Source: Streptomyces mashuensis (GTDB lineage: Bacteria; Actinomycetota; Actinomycetes; Streptomycetales; Streptomycetaceae). From it: DNA of 64,000 bases. Position numbers and translations under genes: made by a program. Where the stretch lies: assembly GCF_014654785.1 (NCBI RefSeq), contig NZ_BNBD01000012.1, positions 1 through 64,000 on the forward strand, read 5' to 3'. This document shows, piece after piece, positions 50,530 through 59,636 of the stretch. The notes below the pieces were generated by a model that was not told the origin of the DNA, ran no database searches, and saw only the letters and a list, made by a program, of their open reading frames with translations. Positions within the stretch are counted from its first letter, which is position 1. Each line of letters opens with the position of its first letter.

Positions 50530-50629
50530 GGAGCGAAGCCTACGTCCCCATTCGGCGGACAAGCGCAGGTGTGTTCGCCTACCCTGTTTCACGCCAGTCA
50601 CGGCGATGTTCTCCCGCATCACCTCTGGC

Positions 50630-50647
50630 ATCACTCTTGTGAGTGAT
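50630..50647. promoter_or_regulatory. Inverted repeat in the wblA upstream region
   Basis: ATCACTC-TTGT-GAGTGAT, a perfect 7-bp repeat in the interval shared by the divergent PBP and wblA genes (50530-50925). Each half fits the TNACNC half-site of the developmental regulator BldD, but the spacing (4) is wider than the BldD consensus (1). The rest of the interval holds no gene I can see and is probably the long wblA leader. Confidence 0.4.
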
Positions 50648-50925
50648 GAGAGCTGACCGTCTTGTGGCATATGTCAGCGACTGCCCGTCAGTCGCGCGTC
50701 AGCTCGCGGGCGGAGGGTCCCCCTGTGTGGGGAAAGGTCGCCGATGTCGCCAGCTCACTCCGTTGGGTGATCTGCCGCGTACGCATAGTCCGTTCGGGCC
50801 ATCCAAGATTGGGCCCGAAGGGGGTGTTGCCCCCTGTCCGCCTTCCGTAACGTCCTCAACTGGCAACGGTGAATATGCCGCTGCCGCCGTGGGGGAGCCT
50901 CGATTCGGGAGAGGACGGCGCCAGC

Positions 50926-51261
50926 ATGGGCTGGGTAACCGACTGGAGTGCGCAGGCCGCCTGCCGCACGACCGATCCGGACGAACTGTTCGTTCAGGGC
51001 GCAGCGCAGAACAGGGCCAAGGCCGTCTGCACCGGCTGCCCGGTGCGGACCGAGTGCCTCGCCGACGCGTTGGACAACCGCGTCGAGTTCGGGGTGTGGG
51101 GCGGGATGACCGAGCGCGAGCGCCGGGCGCTGCTGCGGCGCCGGCCCACGGTCACCTCGTGGCGCAGGCTGCTGGAGACCGCGCGTACGGAGTACGAGCG
51201 CGGCGCCGGCCTCCTGCCGCTGGGCAGCCCCGGGTACGACGAGTACGCGGCCGTGGGCTAG
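50926..51261 (+). CDS. wblA: WhiB-family iron-sulfur regulator WblA (111 aa)
   Basis: WhiB-like transcription factor binding a 4Fe-4S cluster. Four cluster cysteines are visible (C13 in AACRTT, then CTGCPVRTEC), followed by the G[VI]WGG turn (FGVWGGMTERERRALLRRR) and a basic C terminus. WblA represses antibiotic production and promotes sporulation in Streptomyces. The ATG at 50926 gives MGWVTDWSAQAA, the start I recall for S. coelicolor WblA. A GTG at 50869 would add 19 residues without family support. Neighbours (PBP, two ArsA-like ATPases) match the wblA locus. Confidence 0.93.
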   Translation: MGWVTDWSAQAACRTTDPDELFVQGAAQNRAKAVCTGCPVRTECLADALDNRVEFGVWGGMTERERRALLRRRPTVTSWRRLLETARTEYERGAGLLPLGSPGYDEYAAVG

Positions 51262-51529
51262 GAACGCCACGCCGCCACCGCTGTTCTGTCGCGCCTGCCC
51301 CGCCTGCGCCTGCGCCTGTCGCGGTGGGCATCGCGGTACCGCGGTACCGCGCGCCCGGCTGCTCCTCCGCCGCGCACCCGGCCGTACGCCCGGCCCGCAC
51401 GCCCCGTTGCCGCGCCGCGCGCCCCATGGCCGTACCAGCGCGCGACCGTCGCACCGCACACAACTGCACCGCTCGCGACCGCCGCACCGCACACGGCCGT
51501 ACCCGTACCCGTGCCCGTACCGTCACCGC

Positions 51530-52921
51530 TCACGGCCGTGCCGGCGCGTCCTCGTCCGTCTCCCGGGCGCTGCCCGCGCCCGCACGGTCGGCGAGCCGCT
51601 CGCCGATCGCCCTGAGCCCCGCCAGGTCGTGCACGTCGCCGGGGAGCGCCGCCACCTCGGCCACCGGGACCTCCGGGTGCAGCGCGGTGAAGCGGTCGCG
51701 CGTGCGTCGCTCGCGGGCCAGCACCTGCATCCGCTCGGCGTGCAGACGCAGCAGCCCGGCGGCCAGCCGCGCGGCCGGCGCGTCGGCCGGCGCGGACTGG
51801 TGCTGCTGGTCCGTGGTGTCCGTGGTGGTGACCGTCGACGCAACCCCTGCGGCAACTCCTGAAGACGCGGGCTGGGGGAAGCCGCTCTCGGGAGAGGACA
51901 GGTCGGTGGGAGCGAGGGTGCCAGGGTCGTCAACGGTACGTGAGGCAGCTTGCCCGCCGACGCGATCCACAATGCCGTCGCCGTCAAGATTTTCTACGGC
52001 CGCCAGGGCGCGTTCCGCCGAGAGCCGCGCCGCTCCGCTGGTGTGCACCCGGTTCAGTACGAGGCCGGCCAGCGGCATGCGCTCGGCCGCCAGCCGCTCG
52101 ACGAAGTACGCCGCCTCCCGCAGCGCGTCCCGCTCCGGGGCGGCCACGACGAGGAAGGCGGTGCCGGGGTCCTGGAGCAGACGGTAGGTGGCGTCGGCGC
52201 GCGTACGGAAACCGCCGAACATGGTGTCCATCGCCGCGACGAAGGTCTGTACGTCGCGCAGGAGCTGGGCCCCCATCAGTTTGTTCAGGGGGCCGCTCAT
52301 CACCGACATGCCGACGCCCAGGAACTTCATTCCCGCGCGGCCGCCGAGCTTGGCCGGCGCCATGAGCACCTTGATGAACGTGCCGTCCAGGAAGGAGCCC
52401 AGCCGGTTCGGTGCGTCCAGGAAGTCGAGCGCCGAGCGGCTGGGTGGGGTGTCGACGACGATCAGGTCCCACTCGTCGCGGGCGCGCAGCTGCCCCAGCT
52501 TCTCCATCGCCATGTACTCCTGCGTGCCGGCGAAACCGGCGGAGAGCGACTGGTAGAAGGGGTTCTCCAGGATGGCGCGGGCGCGGTCCTTGTCGGCGTG
52601 CGCCTCGACGATCTCGTCGAAGGTGCGCTTCATGTCGAGCATCATGGCGAACAGCTCGCCACCGGCCGACCCGTCGATGCCGGGCACCCGCCGGGGTATG
52701 TTGTCCAGCTCGTCGATGCCCATGGACTGGGCGAGCCGGCGGGCCGGGTCGATGGTCAGGACCACGACCCTGCGGCCGCGCTCGGCGGCCCGCAGCCCCA
52801 GCGCCGCGGCCGTCGTGGTCTTGCCGACGCCGCCCGAACCGCAGCACACCACGATGCGGGTGCGCGGGTTGTCCAGGACGCCGTCCACGTCGAGCGGTTC
52901 GGTCATCGAGTCCAGGGTCAC
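51530..52921 (-). CDS. ArsA/Get3-like ATPase, second of a pair (463 aa)
   Basis: P-loop ATPase of the anion-transporting/Get3 superfamily. Deviant Walker A CCGSGGVGKTT is at residues 26-36, with LTIDPARRLAQSMG (about 55-68) and LIVVDTPPSRSALDFLDAP (about 158-176) as the switch II region. Actinobacteria have two such genes in tandem beside wblA. A cytoplasmic heterodimer is likely, but its client is unknown. The GTG at 52921 has GAGGAG about 8 bases upstream. The C-terminal 120 residues are low complexity and helical. Confidence 0.9.
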   Translation of the reverse strand: MTLDSMTEPLDVDGVLDNPRTRIVVCCGSGGVGKTTTAAALGLRAAERGRRVVVLTIDPARRLAQSMGIDELDNIPRRVPGIDGSAGGELFAMMLDMKRTFDEIVEAHADKDRARAILENPFYQSLSAGFAGTQEYMAMEKLGQLRARDEWDLIVVDTPPSRSALDFLDAPNRLGSFLDGTFIKVLMAPAKLGGRAGMKFLGVGMSVMSGPLNKLMGAQLLRDVQTFVAAMDTMFGGFRTRADATYRLLQDPGTAFLVVAAPERDALREAAYFVERLAAERMPLAGLVLNRVHTSGAARLSAERALAAVENLDGDGIVDRVGGQAASRTVDDPGTLAPTDLSSPESGFPQPASSGVAAGVASTVTTTDTTDQQHQSAPADAPAARLAAGLLRLHAERMQVLARERRTRDRFTALHPEVPVAEVAALPGDVHDLAGLRAIGERLADRAGAGSARETDEDAPARP

Positions 52922-52978
52922 CCGGTCACTCCTCGCACTCCTCGGTCCTCGGTCGTTCCCGTCATGCTGCTGTGCCCG

Positions 52979-53995
52979 TCATGCGGTGCCCGTCATGCCC
53001 TGGCGCCGCAGCTCGCGGGCCATGCGGTAGAGGCCCGCCAGGTCCACGCCGTCGCCGAGCAGGTGCAGTTCGTAGGCGGGCAGGCCCAGCCGGGCCACGT
53101 CGGCGCGGCCCCGGCGCTCCAGCGCCAGCCGCTCCGTGTGCTCGCGCGCCTCCTCCAGCAGGGGTGCGACGAGCGCCTCGACGCGTCCCGTGCGCCCCGC
53201 ATCGGCGCTCCCGCCGGCGCCCGTGCGCTCCAGGGCGCCCGCCAGGGCGCGTTCCACCTCCGCGCGCCGGTGGCCGGCAGCGGCCTCCACGGCAGCCTCG
53301 TCCAGGACGGGGGGCCGCACCATGTTGACGACCACCGCCCCCACCGGCAGGCCCGCCGCGCGCAGTTCGGCGATGCCGTCCGCCGTCTCCTGGACCGGCA
53401 TCTCCTCCAGCAGCGTCACGAAGTGCACCGCCGTCTCCGGCGACTTGAGCACCCGCATGACGGCCTGCGCCTGGTTGTGGATCGGCCCGATCCGCGCCAG
53501 CCCCGCCACCTCGTCGTTGACGTTGAGGAAGCGCGTGACGCGGCCCGTGGGCGGCGCGTCCATGACCACGTAGTCGTAGACGTAGCGGCCGGTGCGGTCC
53601 TTGCGGCGCACCGCCTCGCACGCCTTGCCGGTCAGCAGGACGTCGCGCAGACCGGGCGCGATGGTGGTGGCGAAGTCGATGGCGCCGAGCTTCTTCAGCG
53701 CCCGGCCCGCGCTGCCCAGCTTGTAGAACATGTGCAGGTAGTCGAGGAGGGCGCGCTCGGCGTCGATGGCCAGGGCGTGGACCTCGCCGCCGCCCGGCGC
53801 CACGGCGATCTTCCGCTCCTCGTACGGCAGGGCCTCCGTCTCGAAGAGCTGGGCGATGCCCTGTCTGCCCTCGACCTCGACCAGCAGAGCGCGCTTCCCC
53901 CCGGAGGCGAGGGCGAGCGCGAGGGCCGCGGCGACGGTGGTCTTGCCCGTACCGCCCTTGCCACTGACGACGTGGAGCCTGCTCATGCTGCTCAT
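52979..53995 (-). CDS. ArsA/Get3-like ATPase, first of a pair (338 aa)
   Basis: Companion ATPase, encoded 57 bases upstream of the second on the same strand. Walker A SGKGGTGKTTVAAAL is at about residues 11-25, with the signature Lys of the deviant motif, and switch region DYVVMDAPPTGRVTRFLNV (about 139-157). The C-terminal part is helical (LAGALERTGAGG and later). It probably works with its partner as a heterodimer. The start codon may be the second Met (MSRLHVVSGKG). Confidence 0.9.
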   Translation of the reverse strand: MSSMSRLHVVSGKGGTGKTTVAAALALALASGGKRALLVEVEGRQGIAQLFETEALPYEERKIAVAPGGGEVHALAIDAERALLDYLHMFYKLGSAGRALKKLGAIDFATTIAPGLRDVLLTGKACEAVRRKDRTGRYVYDYVVMDAPPTGRVTRFLNVNDEVAGLARIGPIHNQAQAVMRVLKSPETAVHFVTLLEEMPVQETADGIAELRAAGLPVGAVVVNMVRPPVLDEAAVEAAAGHRRAEVERALAGALERTGAGGSADAGRTGRVEALVAPLLEEAREHTERLALERRGRADVARLGLPAYELHLLGDGVDLAGLYRMARELRRQGMTGTA

Positions 53996-54066
53996 GATGG
54001 GGAGACTAACCAGTCGCCGTACGGGCTACGCACGAGGCTGCCGGTGCGAGGCATTACAGTCGGGCC

Positions 54067-54222
54067 ATGACCAAGTGGGAGTACGCGACTGTGCCGCTGC
54101 TGGTGCACGCGACCAAGCAGATTCTGGACACCTGGGGCGAGGACGGCTGGGAGCTCGTCCAGGTGGTGCCCGGCCCGAACCCCGAGCAGCTCGTGGCCTA
54201 CCTCAAGCGGGCGAAGCAGTGA
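54067..54222 (+). CDS. DUF4177 domain protein (51 aa)
   Basis: Very small protein of the DUF4177 family: MTKWEYATVPLL at the start and ILDTWGEDGWELVQVVPGP (about residues 19-37), the typical W-E-Y and GWELV pattern. Function unknown. The stop overlaps the RidA start (GTGA), and it is divergent from the ArsA-like ATPase genes. The length of 51 residues is normal for the family. Confidence 0.88.
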   Translation: MTKWEYATVPLLVHATKQILDTWGEDGWELVQVVPGPNPEQLVAYLKRAKQ

Positions 54223-54686
54223 GCGGCTCGGTCGAGGCCAGGCTGGCCGAGCTCGGGCTGGAGCTGCCCGAGGTCGTGCCGCCGCTGGCCGCCTACCAGC
54301 CGGCCGTCCGCACCGGCGCCTACGTGCACACCGCCGGCCAGCTGCCCATGGTCAAGGGCTCCATCCCGGTGACCGGCAAGGTCGGTGCCGAGGTCAGCCC
54401 CGAGCAGGCCAAGGAGATGGCGGCCACCTGCGCGCTGAACGCGCTGGCCGCCGTGAAGTCCGTCGTCGGCGACCTCGACCGCATCGTGCGCGTCGTGAAG
54501 GTCGTGGGCTTCGTCGCCTCCGCCCCCGACTTCACCGGCCAGCCGGGCGTCCTCAACGGCGCCTCCGAGCTGCTCGGCGAGGTGCTGGGCGACAAGGGCG
54601 TGCACGCCCGCTCCGCCGTGGGCGTGGCCGTGCTGCCGCTCGACGCGCCGGTCGAGGTCGAGCTCCTGGTGGAGGTCGGCGACTGA
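54219..54686 (+). CDS. RidA family (YjgF/YER057c/UK114) protein (155 aa)
   Basis: Enamine/imine deaminase family. Conserved core: TAGQLPMVKGSIPVTGKVG (about residues 35-53), QAKEMAATCALNALAAVKSVVGDLDRIVRVVKVVGFV (about 63-99), and the C-terminal ARSAVGVAVLPLDAPVEVELLVEV. The strand pattern fits the RidA trimer, though the usual Arg in the active-site RSAVG motif is present as ARSAVGVA. The GTG at 54219 overlaps the DUF4177 stop. A terminator follows. Confidence 0.92.
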   Translation: MSGSVEARLAELGLELPEVVPPLAAYQPAVRTGAYVHTAGQLPMVKGSIPVTGKVGAEVSPEQAKEMAATCALNALAAVKSVVGDLDRIVRVVKVVGFVASAPDFTGQPGVLNGASELLGEVLGDKGVHARSAVGVAVLPLDAPVEVELLVEVGD

Positions 54687-54709
54687 CCACCGGCGACTGA
54701 CCACCGGTA

Positions 54710-54757
54710 CCGAGGGGGGTCGGGCGGCACGCGCGCGTGCCGCCCGACCCCCCTCGG
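54710..54757. terminator. Strong hairpin after the RidA gene
   Basis: A perfect 22-bp stem (54710-54731 with 54736-54757) with a CGCG loop, directly after the RidA gene. Confidence 0.93.
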
Positions 54758-54808
54758 TCACACCGGGAACCTCTCGAACATCCGCGCGTGAGCGCATAGC
54801 ATCCGGCC

Positions 54809-55804
54809 ATGTCGACTTCGCACGGCCGCCGGACCGGTCAGTGGTTCCCGCCGGAGTGGCCCGACCTGATCAGGGCGATGGCGCGCGGTGAACTGCGCCC
54901 CGTGGCGCCGCGCCGCGCGGCCACCGTCCTGCTGCTGCGCGCCGCCCCCAAGGAGGGGACGGGCGCGGGCGGCGGGATCGCCGTCCACATGCTGCGCAGA
55001 CGCGCCTCCATGGCCTTCGCCGGAGGCGCGTACGCGTATCCGGGCGGCTCCGTGGACCCGCGCGACGAACGGAACGTGCCGTGGGCCGGCCCGTCCCGCG
55101 CCGAGTGGGCCGAGCGACTGGGGACGGACGCGGCGGCCGCCCAGGCCATCGTCTGCGCCGCCGTCCGCGAGACGTTCGAGGAGGCCGGGGTCCTGCTGGC
55201 CGGGCCCACGCCGGACACGGTCGTCGCGGACACGACGGGCGACGACTGGGAGGCCGACCGTGCCGCGCTCGTCAGCCGCGAGCTGGCGTTCGCCGACTTC
55301 CTGGAGCGCCGCGGCCTGCTGCTGCGCAGCGACCTGCTGGGCGCGTGGGCGCGCTGGATCACGCCGGAGTTCGAGCCGCGCCGCTACGACACCTGGTTCT
55401 TCGTGGCCGCGCTGCCGGAGGGGCAGCGCACCCGCAACGCCTCCACGGAGGCCGACCGCACGGTGTGGACGGCCCCCGCGGACGCCGTGGCCGGCTACGA
55501 GCGGGGCGACCTGCTGATGATGCCCCCGACGATCGCCACCCTCCGCTCCCTGCTGCCCTACGGCGAGCCGGGCGCCGTCCTGGCCGCCGCCGCGGCGCGG
55601 GACCTCACGCCCGTCCTGGCGCGGGCGCGGCTGGAGGGCGAGGAGGTCGTGCTGAGCTGGCCGGGGCACGATGAATTCACCAGGCGCATCGCCGACACCG
55701 CACGCGCCGCCACGACCGAGCCCCCGGCAGCCGGGGGACCAGGACGCACAGGGCCGGGCATCACAGGACCGGGCCACACGGGACACAGGGGAGCCGACGC
55801 ATGA
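54809..55804 (+). CDS. NUDIX hydrolase (331 aa)
   Basis: The NUDIX box is recognisable but split by insertions: GGAYAYPGGSVDPRDE (about residues 72-87), then AAVRETFEEAGVLLAG (about 115-130), fitting GxnEx7REUxEExGU with a long insert as in NUDT19-like hydrolases. Substrate unknown. The ATG start is well spaced. The stop overlaps the MBL hydrolase start by 4 bases (ATGA), so the two are likely co-translated. Confidence 0.88.
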   Translation: MSTSHGRRTGQWFPPEWPDLIRAMARGELRPVAPRRAATVLLLRAAPKEGTGAGGGIAVHMLRRRASMAFAGGAYAYPGGSVDPRDERNVPWAGPSRAEWAERLGTDAAAAQAIVCAAVRETFEEAGVLLAGPTPDTVVADTTGDDWEADRAALVSRELAFADFLERRGLLLRSDLLGAWARWITPEFEPRRYDTWFFVAALPEGQRTRNASTEADRTVWTAPADAVAGYERGDLLMMPPTIATLRSLLPYGEPGAVLAAAAARDLTPVLARARLEGEEVVLSWPGHDEFTRRIADTARAATTEPPAAGGPGRTGPGITGPGHTGHRGADA

Positions 55805-56631
55805 CCTCCGCGACCGAACTGCCCGGGCAGCCGCGCACCGGCCCCATCGGCGGCCCCGCGACGCCGCGCGCCACCTGTGTGCTCGCCCCCAACCCGTCCG
55901 CCATGACGCTGGACGGCACCAACACCTGGATCCTCGCCGAGCCGGACTCCTCCCTCGCCGTCGTGGTCGACCCCGGACCCCTGGACGAGGGGCACCTGGC
56001 CAAGGTGGTCGCCACCGCCGAGGCGGCGGGCAAGCGCGTCGCGCTGACCCTGCTCACCCACGGCCACCCGGACCACTCGGCGGGAGCCGCCCGTTTTGCC
56101 GAACTCACGGGCACGCGCGTGCGCGCGCTGGACCCGGCGCTACGGCTGGGCGGTGAGGGCCTGGGCGTGGGCGACGTGATCACCATGGGCGGGCTGGAAC
56201 TCCATGTGGTCGCCACCCCCGGCCACACCGGCGACTCGCTCTGCTTCCACCTGCCCGCGGACCGGGCCGTCCTGACCGGCGACACGGTCCTGGGGCGCGG
56301 CACGACGGTCGTCGCGCACCCGGAGGGCCGGCTGGGCGACTATCTCGACTCGCTGCGCCGCCTGCGGTCCCTTGCGGTGGACGAGGGCGTGACGACGGTG
56401 CTGCCGGGCCACGGCCCCGTGCTGGACGACGCCCGGGGCGCCGTCGAGTACTACCTGGCGCACCGCGCGAAGCGGCTGGCGCAGGTGGAGACGGCGGTGG
56501 AGAACGGTCACCGCACGGCGGCGGAGGTCGTGGCCGCCGTCTACGCGGACGTGGACCGCGCGCTGTGGCCGGCGGCGGAGCTGTCGGTGCGGGCGCAGCT
56601 GGACTACCTGGAGGGGCACGGGCTGATCTGA
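55801..56631 (+). CDS. MBL-fold metallo-hydrolase (276 aa)
   Basis: Metallo-beta-lactamase superfamily hydrolase. The metal motif LTHGHPDHSAGA is at about residues 84-95, followed by ATPGHTGDSLCF, LTGDTVLGRG and LPGHGPVLDDARGAVEYY. The C-terminal winged-helix-like segment (VYADVDRALWPAAELSVRAQLDYL) matches the LACTB2/glyoxalase-like group. Overlaps the NUDIX gene. Substrate unknown. Confidence 0.92.
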   Translation: MTSATELPGQPRTGPIGGPATPRATCVLAPNPSAMTLDGTNTWILAEPDSSLAVVVDPGPLDEGHLAKVVATAEAAGKRVALTLLTHGHPDHSAGAARFAELTGTRVRALDPALRLGGEGLGVGDVITMGGLELHVVATPGHTGDSLCFHLPADRAVLTGDTVLGRGTTVVAHPEGRLGDYLDSLRRLRSLAVDEGVTTVLPGHGPVLDDARGAVEYYLAHRAKRLAQVETAVENGHRTAAEVVAAVYADVDRALWPAAELSVRAQLDYLEGHGLI

Positions 56632-56755
56632 GGCCGGGCCGGGCGCCGCGCACGGCGCCCGGAGCGGCGCAGGGGATCGTGAGACGGGCGCGCAGGAACG
56701 CGTACGACTCGTACGCGCGCCCCGCCCCGCCCCGGCCCCCTACGGCCCTATGGCA

Positions 56756-56815
56756 AAGGGCCCCGCGGGGCGCGACGTAAGGACGTCGCGCCCCGCAGGG
56801 CCCCTTGTGCCTGCT
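56756..56815. terminator. Terminator between the MBL gene and crp
   Basis: Long near-perfect hairpin (arms of about 23 bases, one mismatch, beginning AAGGGCCCCGCGGGGCGCG) in the convergent interval. Confidence 0.9.
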
Positions 56816-56837
56816 GTGGTGCGGCGCGGAGTGCCGC

Positions 56838-57512
56838 TCAGCGGGAGCGCTTGGCGAGGCGCTCCACGTCGAGGAGGATCACCGCGCGGGCCTCCAGACG
56901 GAGCCAGCCGCGGCCGGCGAAGTCCGCGAGGGCCTTGTTGACGGTCTCGCGGGAGGCGCCGACGAGCTGCGCGAGCTCCTCCTGCGTGAGGTCGTGCACG
57001 ACGTGGATGCCCTCCTCGGACTGCACGCCGAAGCGGCGCGACAGGTCCAGCAGGGCCTTGGCGACACGGCCGGGGACGTCCGAGAAGACCAGGTCGGACA
57101 TCGAGTCGTTGGTGCGGCGCAGACGGCGGGCGACGGCGCGCAGCAGGGCCGTGGCCACCTCCGGGCGGGCGTTCAGCCAGGGCTGGAGGTCGCCGTGGCC
57201 GAGGCCGAGCAGCTTGACCTCGGTGAGGGCGGTGGCGGTGGCGGTGCGCGGTCCCGGGTCGAAGAGGGACAGCTCGCCGATGAGCTCGCCGGGGCCGAGG
57301 ACCGCCAGCATGTTCTCGCGGCCGTCGGGCGAGGTGCGGTGGAGCTTCACCTTGCCCTCGGTCACCACGTAGAGGCGGTCGCCCGGGTCGCCTTCGTGGA
57401 ACAGGGCGTCGCCCCTCGCGAGCGTGACCTCGCCCATCGAGGCGCGCAGCTCGGCGGCCTGCTCGTCATCGAGCGCCGCGAAGAGCGGGGCGCGCCGCAG
57501 AACGTCGTCCAC
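56838..57512 (-). CDS. crp: cAMP receptor protein family regulator Crp (224 aa)
   Basis: Cyclic-nucleotide-binding domain (about residues 5-120, GELIGELSLFDPGPRTATATA being the phosphate-binding cassette) and C-terminal winged HTH (about 145-215, DLTQEELAQLVGASRETVNKALADFAGRGWL). In Streptomyces, Crp controls germination and secondary metabolism. I recall the S. coelicolor protein starting MDDVLRRAPLF, so the GTG at 57512 is chosen over the upstream ATG at 57533. It is divergent from nth. Confidence 0.95.
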   Translation of the reverse strand: MDDVLRRAPLFAALDDEQAAELRASMGEVTLARGDALFHEGDPGDRLYVVTEGKVKLHRTSPDGRENMLAVLGPGELIGELSLFDPGPRTATATALTEVKLLGLGHGDLQPWLNARPEVATALLRAVARRLRRTNDSMSDLVFSDVPGRVAKALLDLSRRFGVQSEEGIHVVHDLTQEELAQLVGASRETVNKALADFAGRGWLRLEARAVILLDVERLAKRSR

Positions 57513-57693
57513 GAGTTCTCTCCTTGTCGACATGCACAGAGGACCGTGGTCCCCATGATGCCCGTCGGTAAAACTGTGTGATCAAACACAAGTGTGGCGC
57601 ATCGTCCGCGGAACCCCTACGGCAGGGGTCCGATTGGGCTGTGGTTTTCCCGCGGCCGGGGCGGATGTCGGTGCCGGGCCGTAGTCTTGCCGG

Positions 57694-58623
57694 GTGTCCA
57701 ATAGGCCGGTGAGAGCGCAGGGCAAGGGGGCCGGAAGGGTGACTCCGTCTCGCGATTCCGCTGTGGGCGAACGGCCCGTGGCGAAGAGGGCAAATGCCGC
57801 GAAGGGGTCCGGATCGTCGGCTGCCGGGGCAGGCGCCCCGGCCGCGAAGGGCGCCCGCGAGGAGTCCAGAACGGCGCTCGTGCGCCGTGCGCGCCGGATC
57901 AACCGGGAGCTCGCCGAGCTCTACCCGTACGCCCACCCCGAGCTGGACTTCGAGAACCCGTTCCAGCTGCTCGTGGCCACCGTCCTGTCCGCCCAGACCA
58001 CCGACCTGCGGGTGAACCAGACGACACCGGCGCTGTTCGCCGCGTACCCCACGCCGGAGGACATGGCGGCGGCCGACCCCGAGACGCTGGAGCAGATCAT
58101 CCGGCCGACCGGCTTCTTCCGCGCCAAGGCCCGTTCCCTGATCGGCCTGTCCACGGCGCTGCGCGACCGGTTCGGCGGCGAGGTGCCCCGCCGCGTGGAG
58201 GACATGGTCACGCTCCCCGGCGTGGGCCGGAAGACCGCGAACGTGGTCCTGGGCAACGCCTACGGCGTCCCGGGCGTCACGGTCGACACGCACTTCGGCC
58301 GTCTGGTGCGGCGCTGGAGGTGGACGGACGCCACCGAGCCCGAGAAGATCGAGGCCGAGGTCTGCGCGCTCTTCCCCAAGAGCGAGTGGACGATGCTCTC
58401 GCACCGGGTGATATTCCACGGCCGCCGCGTCTGCCACTCCCGCAGGCCCGCCTGCGGCGCCTGTGCCATCGCCCCGCTCTGCCCGTCCTTCGGGGAGGGC
58501 GAGACCGACCCGGAGAAGGCGAAGAAGCTGCTGAAGTACGAGCTGGCGGGGAAGCCGGGCCAGCGGCTCAAGCCGCCGCCGGACTTCCCTGGCCCGGCCG
58601 CGCCGCCGCTGGGAGACGTGTGA
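57694..58623 (+). CDS. nth: Endonuclease III (309 aa)
   Basis: DNA glycosylase/AP lyase for oxidised pyrimidines. The HhH motif LPGVGRKTANVVLGNAYG (about residues 173-190) contains the catalytic Lys, and VDTHFGRL contains the Asp. A C-terminal 4Fe-4S cluster loop (C-x6-C-x2-C-x5-C, CHSRRPACGACAIAPLC) is present near 249-265. An N-terminal extension of about 55 residues, rich in Ala, Gly and basic residues, precedes the fold; the real start could lie within it. It overlaps the NUDIX gene region downstream. Confidence 0.94.
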   Translation: MSNRPVRAQGKGAGRVTPSRDSAVGERPVAKRANAAKGSGSSAAGAGAPAAKGAREESRTALVRRARRINRELAELYPYAHPELDFENPFQLLVATVLSAQTTDLRVNQTTPALFAAYPTPEDMAAADPETLEQIIRPTGFFRAKARSLIGLSTALRDRFGGEVPRRVEDMVTLPGVGRKTANVVLGNAYGVPGVTVDTHFGRLVRRWRWTDATEPEKIEAEVCALFPKSEWTMLSHRVIFHGRRVCHSRRPACGACAIAPLCPSFGEGETDPEKAKKLLKYELAGKPGQRLKPPPDFPGPAAPPLGDV

Positions 58624-58688
58624 CGGGCCGCGCGCCGGACCGCCGCGCACGCGCCCGCGTGCGGGCCGAGGACGACCGGGGGAGAAGC

Positions 58689-59567
58689 ATGAGGAGCGGC
58701 ACCACCAGCGGCACCACCAGTGACATGACCCGCGACCTGGCCGACGACACGGCCCGCGACCTGGCCGGCGGCACGACCCGCGACCTGGCCGACGACACGG
58801 CCCGCGACACGGCCCGCGACACGGCCCGCGACACGGCCGGCGACGCGACCCGCGACACGCCCCGTACGGCCGGTGCGAGCCGTACGGAGAGCCCCGAGGG
58901 CGCCCCCGTCCAGGTCACCGACCAGGGCCTCCCAGAATGGCTCGAACCCGTCGCCCGTGCCGCGCGGACCGTCCAGCCGCACCAGCTCAGCCGCTTCCTG
59001 CCGCCCGAGAGCGGCGGCCGGCAGTCGGCCGTGCTCGTCCTCTTCGGCGAGGGCGAGCAGGGCCCCGAGCTGCTCCTCCTGGAGCGGGCCGGCACCCTGC
59101 GCTCGCACGCCGGCCAGCCGTCGTTCCCCGGTGGCGCCCTCGACCCGGAGGACGGCGACCCGGACGGCGACGGCCCCGTACGGGCCGCCCTGCGCGAGGC
59201 CCGCGAGGAGACCGGGCTCGACCCGTCCGGCGTGCAGGTCTTCGGCGTGCTGCCGCGGCTGTACATCCCCGTCAGCGGCTTCGTCGTCACCCCCGTCCTG
59301 GGGTGGTGGCGCGAGCCCAGCCCCGTCGCGCCGGTCTCGCCGCAGGAGACGGCCCGGGTCTTCACCGTCCCGGTCGCCCACCTCACCGACCCGCGGTACC
59401 GCGCGATGGCGATCCACCCGAGCGGCCACCGCGGCCCCGCCTTCCGCGTCGGCCCGGCGCTCGTCTGGGGCTTCACCGCGGGCGTGATCGACCGCATCCT
59501 GCACTACGCCGGCTGGGAGCGGCCTTGGGACCGGGAGCGGGAGGTCCCCCTCGACGCGCGCTCCTGA
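58689..59567 (+). CDS. CoA-type NUDIX hydrolase (292 aa)
   Basis: NUDIX box with GALDPEDGD..ALREAREETGL (about residues 155-180 of this form), in the CoA pyrophosphatase branch (ARTLRSHAGQPSFPGG-like segment just before it). GGGGGAG lies 4 bases before the ATG at 58689, so I prefer this start; a GTG at 58620, overlapping the nth stop, would add 23 residues. Residues about 10-55 are low complexity, built from TARD-like repeats (ARDTARDTARDTAGD). Probably co-transcribed with nth and the MarP-like protease gene. Confidence 0.88.
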   Translation: MRSGTTSGTTSDMTRDLADDTARDLAGGTTRDLADDTARDTARDTARDTAGDATRDTPRTAGASRTESPEGAPVQVTDQGLPEWLEPVARAARTVQPHQLSRFLPPESGGRQSAVLVLFGEGEQGPELLLLERAGTLRSHAGQPSFPGGALDPEDGDPDGDGPVRAALREAREETGLDPSGVQVFGVLPRLYIPVSGFVVTPVLGWWREPSPVAPVSPQETARVFTVPVAHLTDPRYRAMAIHPSGHRGPAFRVGPALVWGFTAGVIDRILHYAGWERPWDREREVPLDARS

Positions 59568-59636
59568 CGGCATGAGACGGTGGCCCCTCCCCGCGGGGCC
59601 GTGACGGCGACGACTGCAAGGCGAGGCATCTTTTCG

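Noticed and set aside
58716..58860. CRISPR-like repeat array
   Set aside because: The repeats are contiguous 12-bp coding units without spacers. No CRISPR array was seen anywhere in the window.
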